The position numbers and the translations under genes were made by a program. From Ancylobacter crimeensis (GTDB lineage: Bacteria > Pseudomonadota > Alphaproteobacteria > Rhizobiales > Xanthobacteraceae), in NCBI RefSeq assembly GCF_023016805.1, contig NZ_JALKCH010000008.1, forward strand, positions 1 through 64,000: a stretch of DNA of 64,000 bases. The letters run 5' to 3'. The notes beneath the pieces were generated by a model. It made no database searches. It had not been told where the DNA came from and saw only the letters and a list, made by a program, of their open reading frames with translations. The stretch's first letter is position 1. Each line of letters opens with the position of its first letter. Below, piece by piece: positions 28,257 through 36,600 of this stretch.

Positions 28257-29183
28257 ATGCTGCTGAACCAGACCGGAACCCCCGCCGACCCGAACACCGC
28301 AGGCGGCGCAGCGGCCGATGACGTGGTGATCGACACCACCACCCGCACCTTCATGAAGGACGTGGTGGAGGAGTCGCGCCGCCGGCCCGTGCTGGTCGAT
28401 TTCTGGGCGCCGTGGTGCGGCCCGTGCAAGCAGCTCACCCCGGTGATCGAGAAGGTGGTGCGCGGCGCCAAGGGCAAGGTGCGCCTCGCCAAGATGAACA
28501 CCGACGAGCATCCGCAGGTCGCCCAGCAGCTCGGCATCCAGTCGCTGCCCACCGTCTATGCCTTCGTCAACGGCCAGCCGGTCGACGGCTTCATGGGCGC
28601 GCAGTCCGAGAAGCAGGTGCAGACCTTTATCGAGAAGCTGCTCGGCGGCGCGGTCGGCGACATCGCCGAGATCGTGGAGAGCGGCGAAGCGGCGCTCGCC
28701 GAGGGTGACCTTGCCGGCGCCATCGAGATCTTCGCCGCGGTGCTCGGCGAGGAACCGGAGAATGTCCGCGCGCTCGCGGGCATCGCCAAGGCCCAGCTTG
28801 CGGCCGGCCAGCCCGAGCAGGCCAAGGCGACGCTCGCCAGCCTGCCGGACAAGATCGCGCTCGACCCGGCCATCGCCGCTGTGCGCGCGGCGATCGAGCT
28901 GGAGGAGGCGGCCGCTGCGCTGGGCGATGTCGGCGCGCTGGAGGCGAAGGTCGCCGCCGCTCCCGCCGACCATCAGGCCCGCTTCGATCTCGCCGTGGCG
29001 CTGAACGCGCGCGGCAGGAAAGAGGAGGCGGTGGACCAGCTCCTCACCATCGTGAAGAAGGACCGGAGCTGGAACGAGGACGGCGCGCGCAAGCAGCTCG
29101 TGCAGTTCTTCGAGGCCTGGGGCCCCGCCGACCCGATGACCCTGGCCGGCCGCCGCAAGCTGTCCTCGATCCTGTTCGCCTGA
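28257..29183 (+). CDS. CnoX/YbbN-like thioredoxin with TPR-like C-terminus
   Basis: A 308-residue cytosolic protein. The N-terminal thioredoxin domain (residues about 25-135) has an intact CGPC active site in FWAPWCGPCKQLTPV. The C-terminal half consists of TPR-like helices (GDLAGAIEIFAAVLGEEPEN, then AGIAKAQLAAGQPEQAKATL). This is the architecture of CnoX, a holdase that protects clients from over-oxidation and hands them to GroEL. Unlike the E. coli protein (SxxC), the CxxC here is complete, so oxidoreductase activity is likely too. The LON-domain gene follows after 66 bases, a conserved pairing. Confidence 0.9.
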   Translation: MLLNQTGTPADPNTAGGAAADDVVIDTTTRTFMKDVVEESRRRPVLVDFWAPWCGPCKQLTPVIEKVVRGAKGKVRLAKMNTDEHPQVAQQLGIQSLPTVYAFVNGQPVDGFMGAQSEKQVQTFIEKLLGGAVGDIAEIVESGEAALAEGDLAGAIEIFAAVLGEEPENVRALAGIAKAQLAAGQPEQAKATLASLPDKIALDPAIAAVRAAIELEEAAAALGDVGALEAKVAAAPADHQARFDLAVALNARGRKEEAVDQLLTIVKKDRSWNEDGARKQLVQFFEAWGPADPMTLAGRRKLSSILFA

Positions 29184-29249
29184 CGTTTTCGTCTTTGACG
29201 TGCCGGCCTGCCCGCTCGTCCTGTTCCCGTACCTGACCGGAGGCCCGCC

Positions 29250-29921
29250 ATGCCGATCAACCATCCTTATGCGGGACCGGACGAGCTGCCGGAGCTCATT
29301 CCGCTGTTCCCGCTCGACGGCGCGCTGCTGCTGCCGCGCTGCCAGCTCCCGCTCAACATCTTCGAGCCGCGCTATATGGAGATGGTGGACCGGGCGCTTG
29401 CCGGGGCGCGGCTGATCGGCATGATCCAGACCGACGCGAAGGGCGTCGGCTTGGGCGACCCGCATCTCGCCCCGGTCGGCTGCGTCGGGCGCATCACCGA
29501 GATCGCCGAGACCGGCAATGGCCGCTACGTGATGAACCTCACCGGCGTCGCCCGCTTCCGGCTGGTGCGCGAGGTGCCGAGCGAGAACGCGTTCCGCGTG
29601 GGAGCGGTGGATTTCGGCGGTTTCACCGACGACTTCGTGCCCGATCGCGGTGCCGACGCGGTGGACCGTTCGGCGGTGCTGCGCACGCTGGCGGACTATC
29701 TGGAAGCCAATACGCTGGAAGCGGACTGGGACAACATCAAGAGCACGCCCAACGAGGCGCTGGTGAACGGGCTCGCCATGATGGCGCCCTTCGGCGTACG
29801 CGAGAAGCAGGCGCTGCTGGAGGCGCCCGACCTGCGCAGCCGCGCCGACATCCTGATTGCGGTCACCGAGATGTCGCTGGTGCGCGCCACGGCCGAGGGC
29901 GGCGACGCCCCGCTCCAGTGA
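29250..29921 (+). CDS. LON peptidase substrate-binding domain protein
   Basis: A 223-residue protein consisting of the Lon N-terminal (PUA-like) domain without ATPase or protease. Key segments are LIPLFPLDGALLLPRCQLPLNIFEPRY (in parts), IGMIQTD, VGCVGRITEI and RYVMNLTGVARFRL. Its job is unknown; the fold suggests peptide or client binding, matching the chaperone-like neighbour. GGAGG precedes ATG 29250. Its last codons lie inside a short tandem repeat that continues beyond the stop. Confidence 0.9.
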   Translation: MPINHPYAGPDELPELIPLFPLDGALLLPRCQLPLNIFEPRYMEMVDRALAGARLIGMIQTDAKGVGLGDPHLAPVGCVGRITEIAETGNGRYVMNLTGVARFRLVREVPSENAFRVGAVDFGGFTDDFVPDRGADAVDRSAVLRTLADYLEANTLEADWDNIKSTPNEALVNGLAMMAPFGVREKQALLEAPDLRSRADILIAVTEMSLVRATAEGGDAPLQ

Positions 29922-29974
29922 CCGGCGGCGACGCCCCGCTCCAGTGACCAGCGGCGATGCCCCCTCCAGTGACC
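29898..29974 (+). repeat. 26-bp tandem repeat across the stop codon of the LON-domain gene
   Basis: The unit GGCGGCGACGCC-CCGCTCCAGTGACC occurs identically at 29898-29923 and 29924-29949, and with three changes and one deletion at 29950-29974, followed by the start of a fourth copy. The first copy encodes the last residues (GGDAPLQ) and the TGA stop. The later copies are untranslated. Confidence 0.95.
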
Positions 29975-30004
29975 GGCGGCGCGCCGTGCTGCGCGGTAGC
30001 CGCC

Positions 30005-33000
30005 CTACTCCGCAGCCATCGGCGGGTGGTGCGGGCGGCTGAGCGGCAGTTCCTGCTGGTCGGGATGGGGCACGGGCGCGACCCCTTGTTCCGCAGGCTC
30101 GTCCCGCTCGCCGATGAAGCGGCCGAACACCCGCGCGAACAGGCCGCGCACATCGTCCATCAGCGTGAACACCGCCGGCACGAAGACCAGCGACAGCAGG
30201 GTCGAGGCGATGAGCCCGCCGATCACCGCGATCGCCATCGGCGCGCGGAAGGCCGCGCCCTCGCCGAGGCCGAGCGCGGAAGGCAGCATGCCCGCCGCCA
30301 TGGCGATGGTGGTCATGATGATGGGCTGCGCGCGCTTGCGGCCGGCTTCGATCAGCGCGGTGCGGCGGTCATGGCCGGTGCGCACCGATTCGATGGCGAA
30401 ATCGACCAGCAGGATCGCGTTCTTGGTCACGATGCCCATCAGCATCAGGAAGCCGATCACCACCGGCAGGGTCATGGCGTTGTTGGTAAGCAGCAGCGCG
30501 ACGAAGGCCCCGCCCACCGAGAGCGGCAGCGCCACCAGAATGGTGATCGGCTGCAGCACGTCGGCGAAGAGCAGCACCAGCACCGCCAGCACCATCATCA
30601 CGCCCGCGCCCATGGCGGTGGCGAAGCCGCCGAACACCTCACCCATGATCTCGGCGTCGCCGGATTCCTTCAGCACCACCCCGGCCGGCAGGTTTTTCGC
30701 CGCCGGCAGAGCGTAGACCTGCGCCAGCGCTTCGCCGAGCTGGGTATTACCGGCGAGGTCCGCCTCGATGGCGACGCGGCGGGCGCGGTCGTAGCGGTCG
30801 AGGCTGGTCGGGCCGATGCCGAAGGAGATGTCGGCCACCGCCGCCAGCGGCACCGCCGCGCCGGACGCGGTGCGCACTTTCAGGGTCTGGAAGGTTGCAA
30901 GGTCCGCCCGCGCCGCCGGATCGAGCTGCACCCGGATCGACACCTGCCGGTCGCCGGCGGAAAACTTGGCGAGGTTCTGCGAGATGTCGCCGATGGTGGC
31001 GATGCGCACGGTCTGGGCGATGTCGGCCACCGAGACGCCGAGTTCGGCGGCTTCGGCCAGCTTAGGCACCACGCGGATCTCCGGGCGCTCCAGCGCCGCG
31101 GTGGTCACGACATTGGTGAGGCCCTTCACCTTGGCGCGCACCTCGCGCTCCAGCTCCAGCGCGGTCTTCTCGACCAGTGCGCCGTCGGTGCCGGAGACCA
31201 CGAGGGTGAATTCCCGGCCGCCGGGCCCGGCTCCGCCCGAGGCGCCGAAATTGAAGCGCAAATCCGGGATGGCAGCGATCTCCCGCTGCATCCGCAGCTC
31301 GAATTCCTTTTGTGTCGCCGTGCGGTCGGCGCGGGGCACGAGGTTCACGATCAGCGTCGCCTTGCGCACCTCGCCGGCGACGAGGCCGGAATTGCCGGCG
31401 CCCGAGGAACTGCCGGCGGTGGCGAACACGCTGGCGACCTCGCCTTGCCGGTGCAGCAGCTTAGAGATGCGGTCCACCGTGTCCTGCGTCTGCGCCAGAG
31501 TGGAGCCCGGCGGCAGTTCCATCGAGAGCACCGAGCGGGAGACGTCGGCATTCGGGATGAAGCCCGACGGCAGCAGGGTGGAGAGCCACATCGAGCCGGC
31601 GAACAGCAGGATGCCGGCGAGGATGGTGAGGAAGCGGTGGCGGATCGAGGCCTTCAGGATCGCCACATAGGAGCGCATCACTACCCCGTCGGCGCTCTCG
31701 CGGTGGCCGTGGTCGCGCAGGAAATAGGCCGCCAGCATCGGGGTCAGCAGCCGCGCCACCAGCAGGGAGAACAGCACCGCCACCGCCACCGTGATGCCGA
31801 ACTGGCGGAAATACTGCCCGGCGATGCCGCCCATGAAGCTGACCGGCATGAACACCGCGACGATGGTGAAGGTGGTCGCCACCACCGCGAGGCCGATCTC
31901 GTCCGCCGCCTCGATCGCCGCCCGATAGGGCGATTTGCCCATGCGCATGTGGCGCACGATGTTCTCGATCTCGACGATGGCGTCGTCCACGAGAATGCCG
32001 GTCACCAGTGTCACCGCCAGCAGGCTCACCCCGTTCAGCGAGAAGCCGAGCAGGTTCATGACCCAGAAGGTCGGCAGGATGGAGAGCGGGATGGCGAGCG
32101 CCGAGACCAGCGTCGCCCGCCAGTCGCGCAGGAACAGCAGCACCACGAGAATGGCGAGGATCGCGCCCTCGATCAGCGTGCGCATGGCCGATTCATAGTC
32201 GGCCCTAGTGTATTTCACCGTGTTGTCGATCTCGGTGATGCGCACCTCGGGATGGTCGGCCTCCAGCCTGCGCAGCGCCGCCTCGGCCCGCTCAGCCACC
32301 ACCACGTCGGAGAAGCCCTTGGCGCGGTAGATGCCGAAGGCGACCACCGGCTTGCCGTCGAGCCGGGCGAACACCCGCGGCTCGGCCGCGCCGTCGGTGA
32401 CGGTGCCGAGATCGGCGAGCCGCACCTGCCGCGCGGTGGTGGTTGCGGTCGCAGGCAGGGCGATGCGGGTTTCCGCCAGCTCGGCAACGGTGGGCGCGCC
32501 GCCCAGCGTGCGCACGGATTGCTCCTGCGTACCGATCTCCCCGCGCCCGCCGGCAAGGTCGACATTGGTGGCGGCGAGCTGGCTGTTGACGTCCGCCGCG
32601 GTCACGCCGAGCGCGGCGAGCTTGTCCGGGTCGAGCGAGATGCGGATCTCGCGATCAACGCCGCCCTCGCGCTTCACCTGTGCCACGCCGCGCACGCCCT
32701 GCAGCGCGCGGATCACGGTGTCGTCGACGAACCAGGACAGTTCGTCCGGCGTCATGGTCGGCGCCTCGGCGGCATAGGTGACGATCGCCATGCCCTCGAC
32801 GTCGACGCGCTGGATCAGCGGTTCCTCGATGCCTTGCGGCAGTTCGGAGCGGATCTTGGTGACGGCGTCCCGCACATCGTTGACCGCACGGTCGACCTGC
32901 GTCTCGAGCTGGAACTCGATCACCGTCAGCGAGGCGCCCTCGGAGATGGAGGAGGTGATGTGCTTCACCCCCTGCACGCCGGCGACCGTGGTCTCGACCT

Positions 33001-33202
33001 TCTTGGTGACCTGGGTTTCCAGCTCGCTCGGTGCCGCGCCGGGCTGATTGACGATGACGGAGACGATCGGCACGTCGATGTTCGGCATGCGGGTGATCGG
33101 CACGTCGCCGAAGGTGAACAGGCCGAGCGCGGTCAGCACCACGAAGAGCACGATCGGCGGGATCGGCCGCCGGATCGCCCAGGCCGAGATGTTGAGGGCC
33201 AT
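30005..33202 (-). CDS. RND-family efflux pump inner-membrane permease
   Basis: A 1065-residue proton-driven RND transporter of the AcrB/MexF/hydrophobe-amphiphile type. The N-terminus (ISAWAIRRPIPPIVLFVVL) and the symmetrical second half each give a large periplasmic loop plus membrane helices. LVTGILVDDAIVEIENIVRH in helix 4 carries the two Asp of the proton relay, and GIVTKNAILLVDFAI is the helix-10 region. The Met of this gene overlaps the stop of the fusion-protein gene by one base (TGATG), so the subunits are translationally coupled. No outer-membrane channel gene is adjacent, so a TolC-type protein from elsewhere is presumed. Confidence 0.95.
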   Translation of the reverse strand: MALNISAWAIRRPIPPIVLFVVLTALGLFTFGDVPITRMPNIDVPIVSVIVNQPGAAPSELETQVTKKVETTVAGVQGVKHITSSISEGASLTVIEFQLETQVDRAVNDVRDAVTKIRSELPQGIEEPLIQRVDVEGMAIVTYAAEAPTMTPDELSWFVDDTVIRALQGVRGVAQVKREGGVDREIRISLDPDKLAALGVTAADVNSQLAATNVDLAGGRGEIGTQEQSVRTLGGAPTVAELAETRIALPATATTTARQVRLADLGTVTDGAAEPRVFARLDGKPVVAFGIYRAKGFSDVVVAERAEAALRRLEADHPEVRITEIDNTVKYTRADYESAMRTLIEGAILAILVVLLFLRDWRATLVSALAIPLSILPTFWVMNLLGFSLNGVSLLAVTLVTGILVDDAIVEIENIVRHMRMGKSPYRAAIEAADEIGLAVVATTFTIVAVFMPVSFMGGIAGQYFRQFGITVAVAVLFSLLVARLLTPMLAAYFLRDHGHRESADGVVMRSYVAILKASIRHRFLTILAGILLFAGSMWLSTLLPSGFIPNADVSRSVLSMELPPGSTLAQTQDTVDRISKLLHRQGEVASVFATAGSSSGAGNSGLVAGEVRKATLIVNLVPRADRTATQKEFELRMQREIAAIPDLRFNFGASGGAGPGGREFTLVVSGTDGALVEKTALELEREVRAKVKGLTNVVTTAALERPEIRVVPKLAEAAELGVSVADIAQTVRIATIGDISQNLAKFSAGDRQVSIRVQLDPAARADLATFQTLKVRTASGAAVPLAAVADISFGIGPTSLDRYDRARRVAIEADLAGNTQLGEALAQVYALPAAKNLPAGVVLKESGDAEIMGEVFGGFATAMGAGVMMVLAVLVLLFADVLQPITILVALPLSVGGAFVALLLTNNAMTLPVVIGFLMLMGIVTKNAILLVDFAIESVRTGHDRRTALIEAGRKRAQPIIMTTIAMAAGMLPSALGLGEGAAFRAPMAIAVIGGLIASTLLSLVFVPAVFTLMDDVRGLFARVFGRFIGERDEPAEQGVAPVPHPDQQELPLSRPHHPPMAAE

Positions 33203-34572
33203 CAGGCGCCTCCGCGCGGGGCGGGGGTGGCGGCGTCGGGCGCGGGCACCGGCGTCACGCGGTCGCCGCCGCGCAGGAAGCCGCCGGCCCGCGCGACCAC
33301 CTGTTCCCCGCTCGCCAGTCCGGAAGCGATCTCGACGAAGCCGTCGCCCTGCAGGCCCGTGGTGACCGGCCGCTGCTCGATGATCTCGTCCTTCACCACC
33401 AGAACGAAGGTGCCGTCGGGCGAGAACTGCACGGCCGAGAGCGGCACCGCGACGCCGTCGCGGCGCGCGATCTCGATGACGCCGCGGGCATAGGCGCCGG
33501 GCTTCAGCCGCGGATCGGACGGCAGCGCCACCGCGACGCGGGCGAGCCGGGTGCCGGCGTCCACCTTGGCGCCGACGAGACGCACCGTGCCGGCGACCGG
33601 TTCGTCGAAGCCGGCCGGCGTCACCCTCACGCCCATGCCGGTGCGGATGCGGGCGAGCGTGCTTTCCGGTACGTCGGCGTCGAGATCCATGGCGCCGTTC
33701 TTCACGATGCGGAACAGCGGCTCCGTGTTGGCCGACAGCACGATGGCGCCGATGCGGATGGTGCGCGCGGAAATGACGCCGGCCTCCGGGGCGCGGATCT
33801 CGGTGTGGGCGAGGCGGACCTCGATCTCGTCGCGAACGGCCCGGGTCTGGGCGGCCTCGGCTTCCGCGGCCGTGACCGCCTCCTGCGCGGCGGCGACCTG
33901 CGCAACGGTGACACGCACGGCGCGCTCGCGCTGGTCCAGCACCTCCTGCGAGGTTGCGCCGGTCTTGATGAGGGTCCGCGCGCGCTCCACCGCGGCCTGC
34001 GCTTCCACCTGCTGGGCCCTGGCCTGTTCGAGCTGGGCCTTTTGCTGGGCGATGGCGGCATTGGCGCGGGCGCCGTTGGCGGTGTTCTGGGCGAGCACGG
34101 TGTCGAGCATGTCGCGCGAGAGGCGGGCGAGCACCTGGCCCTTTTCGACCCGGTCGCCCTCCTCGGCGAGGATCTCGACCACGCGATAGCCGTCGATCTC
34201 GGGTCCGACCTGGATCTCCTCGCGCGGCACCAGCGTGCCGGTGACCGGCAGCCGCTCGACCACGGTTCGGGACGCCGCGGCGACCACGGTGACCGCGACG
34301 CCGCGCACCCGGTCCGGCCCGCTCGGCGCGGCCGCAGGAGCGGGAGTGGCGGCGGGAGCGGCGGGCGATTCGGCGACGGTTGGCGTCGGTGCGGGCGCGG
34401 CGTGCTTTGCCGGCAGCAGCGCGGCGGGGATACGGTCGCGGAAGGCATAGCCGGCGACGCCGACCACGAGCAGCGTCATCGCCAGAGCGAGCACGACGCG
34501 GCCCCGCGTCGAGGGCGGGGACGGGGGGGCAGGCACGGGCTGGCGCGGTGTCACGGGCTCGCGGGGCGTCAT
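33202..34572 (-). CDS. Membrane fusion (HlyD/AcrA-type) subunit of RND pump
   Basis: A 456-residue periplasmic adaptor. One membrane anchor (VVLALAMTLLVVGVAGYAF) is followed by a Pro/Ala-rich linker and then lipoyl halves with a long coiled-coil hairpin (residues about 165-255, rich in QAR and AEAEAAQ). Beta-barrel and membrane-proximal domains end in GDGFVEIASGLASGEQVVARAGGFLRGGD (in parts). ATG 34572 shares ATGA with the end of the tetR gene and the stop overlaps the permease start, so this is the middle gene of a tightly coupled trio. Confidence 0.93.
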   Translation of the reverse strand: MTPREPVTPRQPVPAPPSPPSTRGRVVLALAMTLLVVGVAGYAFRDRIPAALLPAKHAAPAPTPTVAESPAAPAATPAPAAAPSGPDRVRGVAVTVVAAASRTVVERLPVTGTLVPREEIQVGPEIDGYRVVEILAEEGDRVEKGQVLARLSRDMLDTVLAQNTANGARANAAIAQQKAQLEQARAQQVEAQAAVERARTLIKTGATSQEVLDQRERAVRVTVAQVAAAQEAVTAAEAEAAQTRAVRDEIEVRLAHTEIRAPEAGVISARTIRIGAIVLSANTEPLFRIVKNGAMDLDADVPESTLARIRTGMGVRVTPAGFDEPVAGTVRLVGAKVDAGTRLARVAVALPSDPRLKPGAYARGVIEIARRDGVAVPLSAVQFSPDGTFVLVVKDEIIEQRPVTTGLQGDGFVEIASGLASGEQVVARAGGFLRGGDRVTPVPAPDAATPAPRGGA

Positions 34573-35243
34573 GCCGGGTCTCCCTCCGCCGTGGGGGCAG
34601 GTGTCCGAGGCGCCAGCATCCGGCCGAGCAGGTCGGCGATGCCGGGCATCATGGCGCCGAGCGGCAGGCCGGGATCGAACCGGCGGCGCAGCAGGAGCCC
34701 GTCGCCGAGCGCATTGATGACCAGCAGCACATGGGCGGGTTCGAGCGCGGCATCCACCTCGCCGCGTGCCTGCGCCGCGCGCAGGGCGGCGAGCAGGGCG
34801 CGGTTCGCCTCGTCCTCCACCTCCTGGAAGATCGGGCGCAGTTTCGGGTTGCGGGCGGCCTCGGCGGAAATCTCCGGGCCGAGCTCGGCGCACACCATCT
34901 GCATTTCGGGCGCGAACAGCGCGGCACCCATCTGCTCCAGCGCGGCGATGAAGCTCGGCGCCGTGGCGAGATGGTCGAGCAGGGCGGCACGGGCGCTGCG
35001 CTCCTGCTCGACGATGGCGATGATGATCGCCTCCTTGGAGGGGAAATAGCGGTAGAGCGCGCCGGGGCTCATGCCGGCGGCGGCGCAGATCTCCTGCATG
35101 CTGGTGGCATGGAAGCCGGCGCGGATGAAGCAGGCGATGGCCGCGTCCAGCACGCGGCGCTGCGGGTCCTTGCGCGGGGGGGCGGCAGGGTCGGGGGTGC
35201 CCCGGCTGGGGGCGACCGGCGTGGCGAGATGCGCGATGCTCAT
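34569..35243 (-). CDS. TetR/AcrR-family repressor of the RND operon
   Basis: A 224-residue regulator. The N-terminal helix-turn-helix reads RRVLDAAIACFIRAGFHATSM, in part, then ICAAAGMSPGALYRYFPSKEAII. A helical ligand domain ends in a hydrophobic cluster (VLLVINALGDGLLLRRRF). The frame is open to ATG 35288, but that start has no ribosome-binding site and lies inside a palindromic operator copy, so ATG 35243 (MSIAHLATP) is preferred. It is the first gene of the operon and so is expected to repress itself and the pump until an inducer binds. Confidence 0.9.
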   Translation of the reverse strand: MSIAHLATPVAPSRGTPDPAAPPRKDPQRRVLDAAIACFIRAGFHATSMQEICAAAGMSPGALYRYFPSKEAIIIAIVEQERSARAALLDHLATAPSFIAALEQMGAALFAPEMQMVCAELGPEISAEAARNPKLRPIFQEVEDEANRALLAALRAAQARGEVDAALEPAHVLLVINALGDGLLLRRRFDPGLPLGAMMPGIADLLGRMLAPRTPAPTAEGDPA

Positions 35244-35270
35244 GCGGATGTCCGGCGTTTCCGAGCTGGA

Positions 35271-35286
35271 GCGAACGTTCATTCGC
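35271..35286. promoter_or_regulatory. Proximal TetR operator copy
   Basis: GCGAACGTTCATTCGC is an imperfect palindrome sharing CGAACGTTC-R-TTCG with the distal copy at 35314-35329. The centres of the two copies are 43 bases apart, four helical turns. Its location between promoter and start is right for repression. Confidence 0.8.
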
Positions 35287-35313
35287 ATTAGGGGCGGGGT
35301 GTGCGCGAGTCAA

Positions 35314-35329
35314 GAACGAACGTTCGTTC
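35314..35329. promoter_or_regulatory. Distal TetR operator, perfect 16-bp palindrome
   Basis: GAACGAACGTTCGTTC is exactly self-complementary and of the length bound by TetR-family dimers. It lies 71 bases upstream of the preferred tetR start, and the second copy is closer in. Repressor identity is inferred from adjacency. Confidence 0.85.
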
Positions 35330-35461
35330 GCGATTCCGCAAGGTCAATAGAACCGCCTGCGGAACTCCCTGCGCATCCCGACACGCGGGAGCGCTCCCGG
35401 CGGTGCACGTCAGTTCACCGCAAAGGCCTTAAGCTTCGGTTTCGAAAAGGGTTCGCGCGCT

Positions 35462-35998
35462 TCAGGCGGTCGGGCCTGCCGCGCTGCGGAAGGGCACGAG
35501 GCGAGGAGCGAAGGCGCGCACCACCGCGTCATAGATCGGCCGCTTGAACGGGATGATCAGGCCCGGCGTGTTCTCGATCGGCTCCCAGCGCCATTCGGTG
35601 AATTCCGGCTTGAACGAGCCGCCGCCAGGCTTCAGCACGTCGATCTCGGCGTCGTCGCCGGTGAAGGTGAAGGCGAACCATTTCTGCTTCTGGCCGCGAT
35701 AACGCCCTTTCCACGCTTCGCGCGCCACGGGCTCGGGCAGGTCATAGGCCAGCCAGTCGCTCGTCTCCGCCAGCGGGCGGACCGAGCGGACATTGGTTTC
35801 CTCGTAGAGTTCGCGCAGCGCCGCCTCGGCCGGATCCTCGCCGTCGTCGATCCCGCCCTGCGGCATCTGCCAGGAATGGTGGGCGTCGACATGCTCCGGC
35901 CCGCCGGTCCGGCGGCCGATGAAGACCAGCCCCTGCCGGTTGACGAGCACGACGCCGACGCAGGGGCGATAGGGCAGGCTCTCGAAGGGGGTGCTCAC
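35462..35998 (-). CDS. rppH: RNA 5'-pyrophosphohydrolase
   Basis: A 178-residue Nudix hydrolase that removes pyrophosphate from triphosphorylated mRNA 5' ends to trigger decay. The Nudix box spans residues 48-70 ([20 protein letters not shown] and on) with the expected Glu/Arg residues; the late Gly is replaced by Asn. [18 protein letters not shown] and [20 protein letters not shown] are RppH-specific. In many relatives a polysaccharide-deacetylase gene and ctpA lie immediately upstream; here the deacetylase appears truncated. Confidence 0.94.
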   Translation of the reverse strand: MSTPFESLPYRPCVGVVLVNRQGLVFIGRRTGGPEHVDAHHSWQMPQGGIDDGEDPAEAALRELYEETNVRSVRPLAETSDWLAYDLPEPVAREAWKGRYRGQKQKWFAFTFTGDDAEIDVLKPGGGSFKPEFTEWRWEPIENTPGLIIPFKRPIYDAVVRAFAPRLVPFRSAAGPTA

Positions 35999-36063
35999 GG
36001 GGCGCGCTCCGGCGGACGGGAGGGACGGGAGGGGCCGGCGCCGCCTGTCGGCAGGGCGAGCCT

Positions 36064-36420
36064 TCAGCGCGCCACCGTATCCGGCGTGCCGTCGGCACCG
36101 TCAAGGTCGGGGCCGAACACGATCGTCTGGTGCTCGCCGGTGGCACCGTCGATGATGGTCACCGAGGGGCCGGCGATGTCGGTATCGTCCGAATCACCGC
36201 GCCGCAGCACGGGGGTGTCGAGCGGGACGGAGGATACCGCGGGCGCGGACAGTTCGATGATCGGGGACATGCCGGCCTGCGCCGGGCGCAGCCAGTACCA
36301 GGCGCCGCCACCGAACAGAATGGCGAGCCCCGTGAGGCCGAACACCGCCACGGCGACGCCGTTATAGGCCCGGTCGCGCCGCGCCGCGTCTGTGCCGAGG
36401 AAGGTGTCGAACTCACTCAT
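36064..36420 (-). pseudogene. Membrane-anchored small protein, probable N-terminal remnant of a divergent polysaccharide deacetylase
   Basis: A 118-residue product starting at ATG 36420 (MSEFDTFLGTDAARRD) with one membrane helix at about residues 18-41 (VAVAVFGLTGLAILFGGGAW). A periplasmic tail containing VTIIDGATGEHQTIVFG follows. From memory, that membrane helix plus VTIIDG pattern resembles the leader of the divergent polysaccharide deacetylase (DUF610/YibQ) usually found between ctpA and rppH. Here the frame stops after TPDTVAR, and only 65 bases separate it from rppH, so the catalytic domain is absent. It could be a deletion remnant or a functional short membrane protein. The reading frame itself looks genuine. 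Confidence 0.6.
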
Positions 36421-36546
36421 AAACGGACATCCAGTTGCTCGATGCCGAGTTATCGCCACCAAGCAAGGCAGCATCTTGGCAAAGAGGCCGGCCACGGGCA
36501 GCAATGGACCGATTGCCGGTTCCCACAGACTGCCGCCGGGATGGTT

Positions 36547-36578
36547 AAAAAAGGCCCCACCTTGCGGCGGGGCCTTTT
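36547..36578 (-). terminator. Intrinsic terminator of ctpA
   Basis: On the minus strand a 9-bp stem GGCCCCGCC/GGTGGGGCC with a GCAA tetraloop is followed by TTTTTT. It lies just past the ctpA stop codon. The flanking A-run on the other side could make it work in both directions. Confidence 0.93.
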
Positions 36579-36600
36579 ATCGATGTTCGGTGCGTCCGGC

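Noticed and set aside
29957-33493. Plus-strand open frame of 1178 codons opposite the RND permease
   Set aside because: The translation is His/Arg/Gly-rich with no domain-like segments, whereas the minus strand encodes a complete RND transporter.
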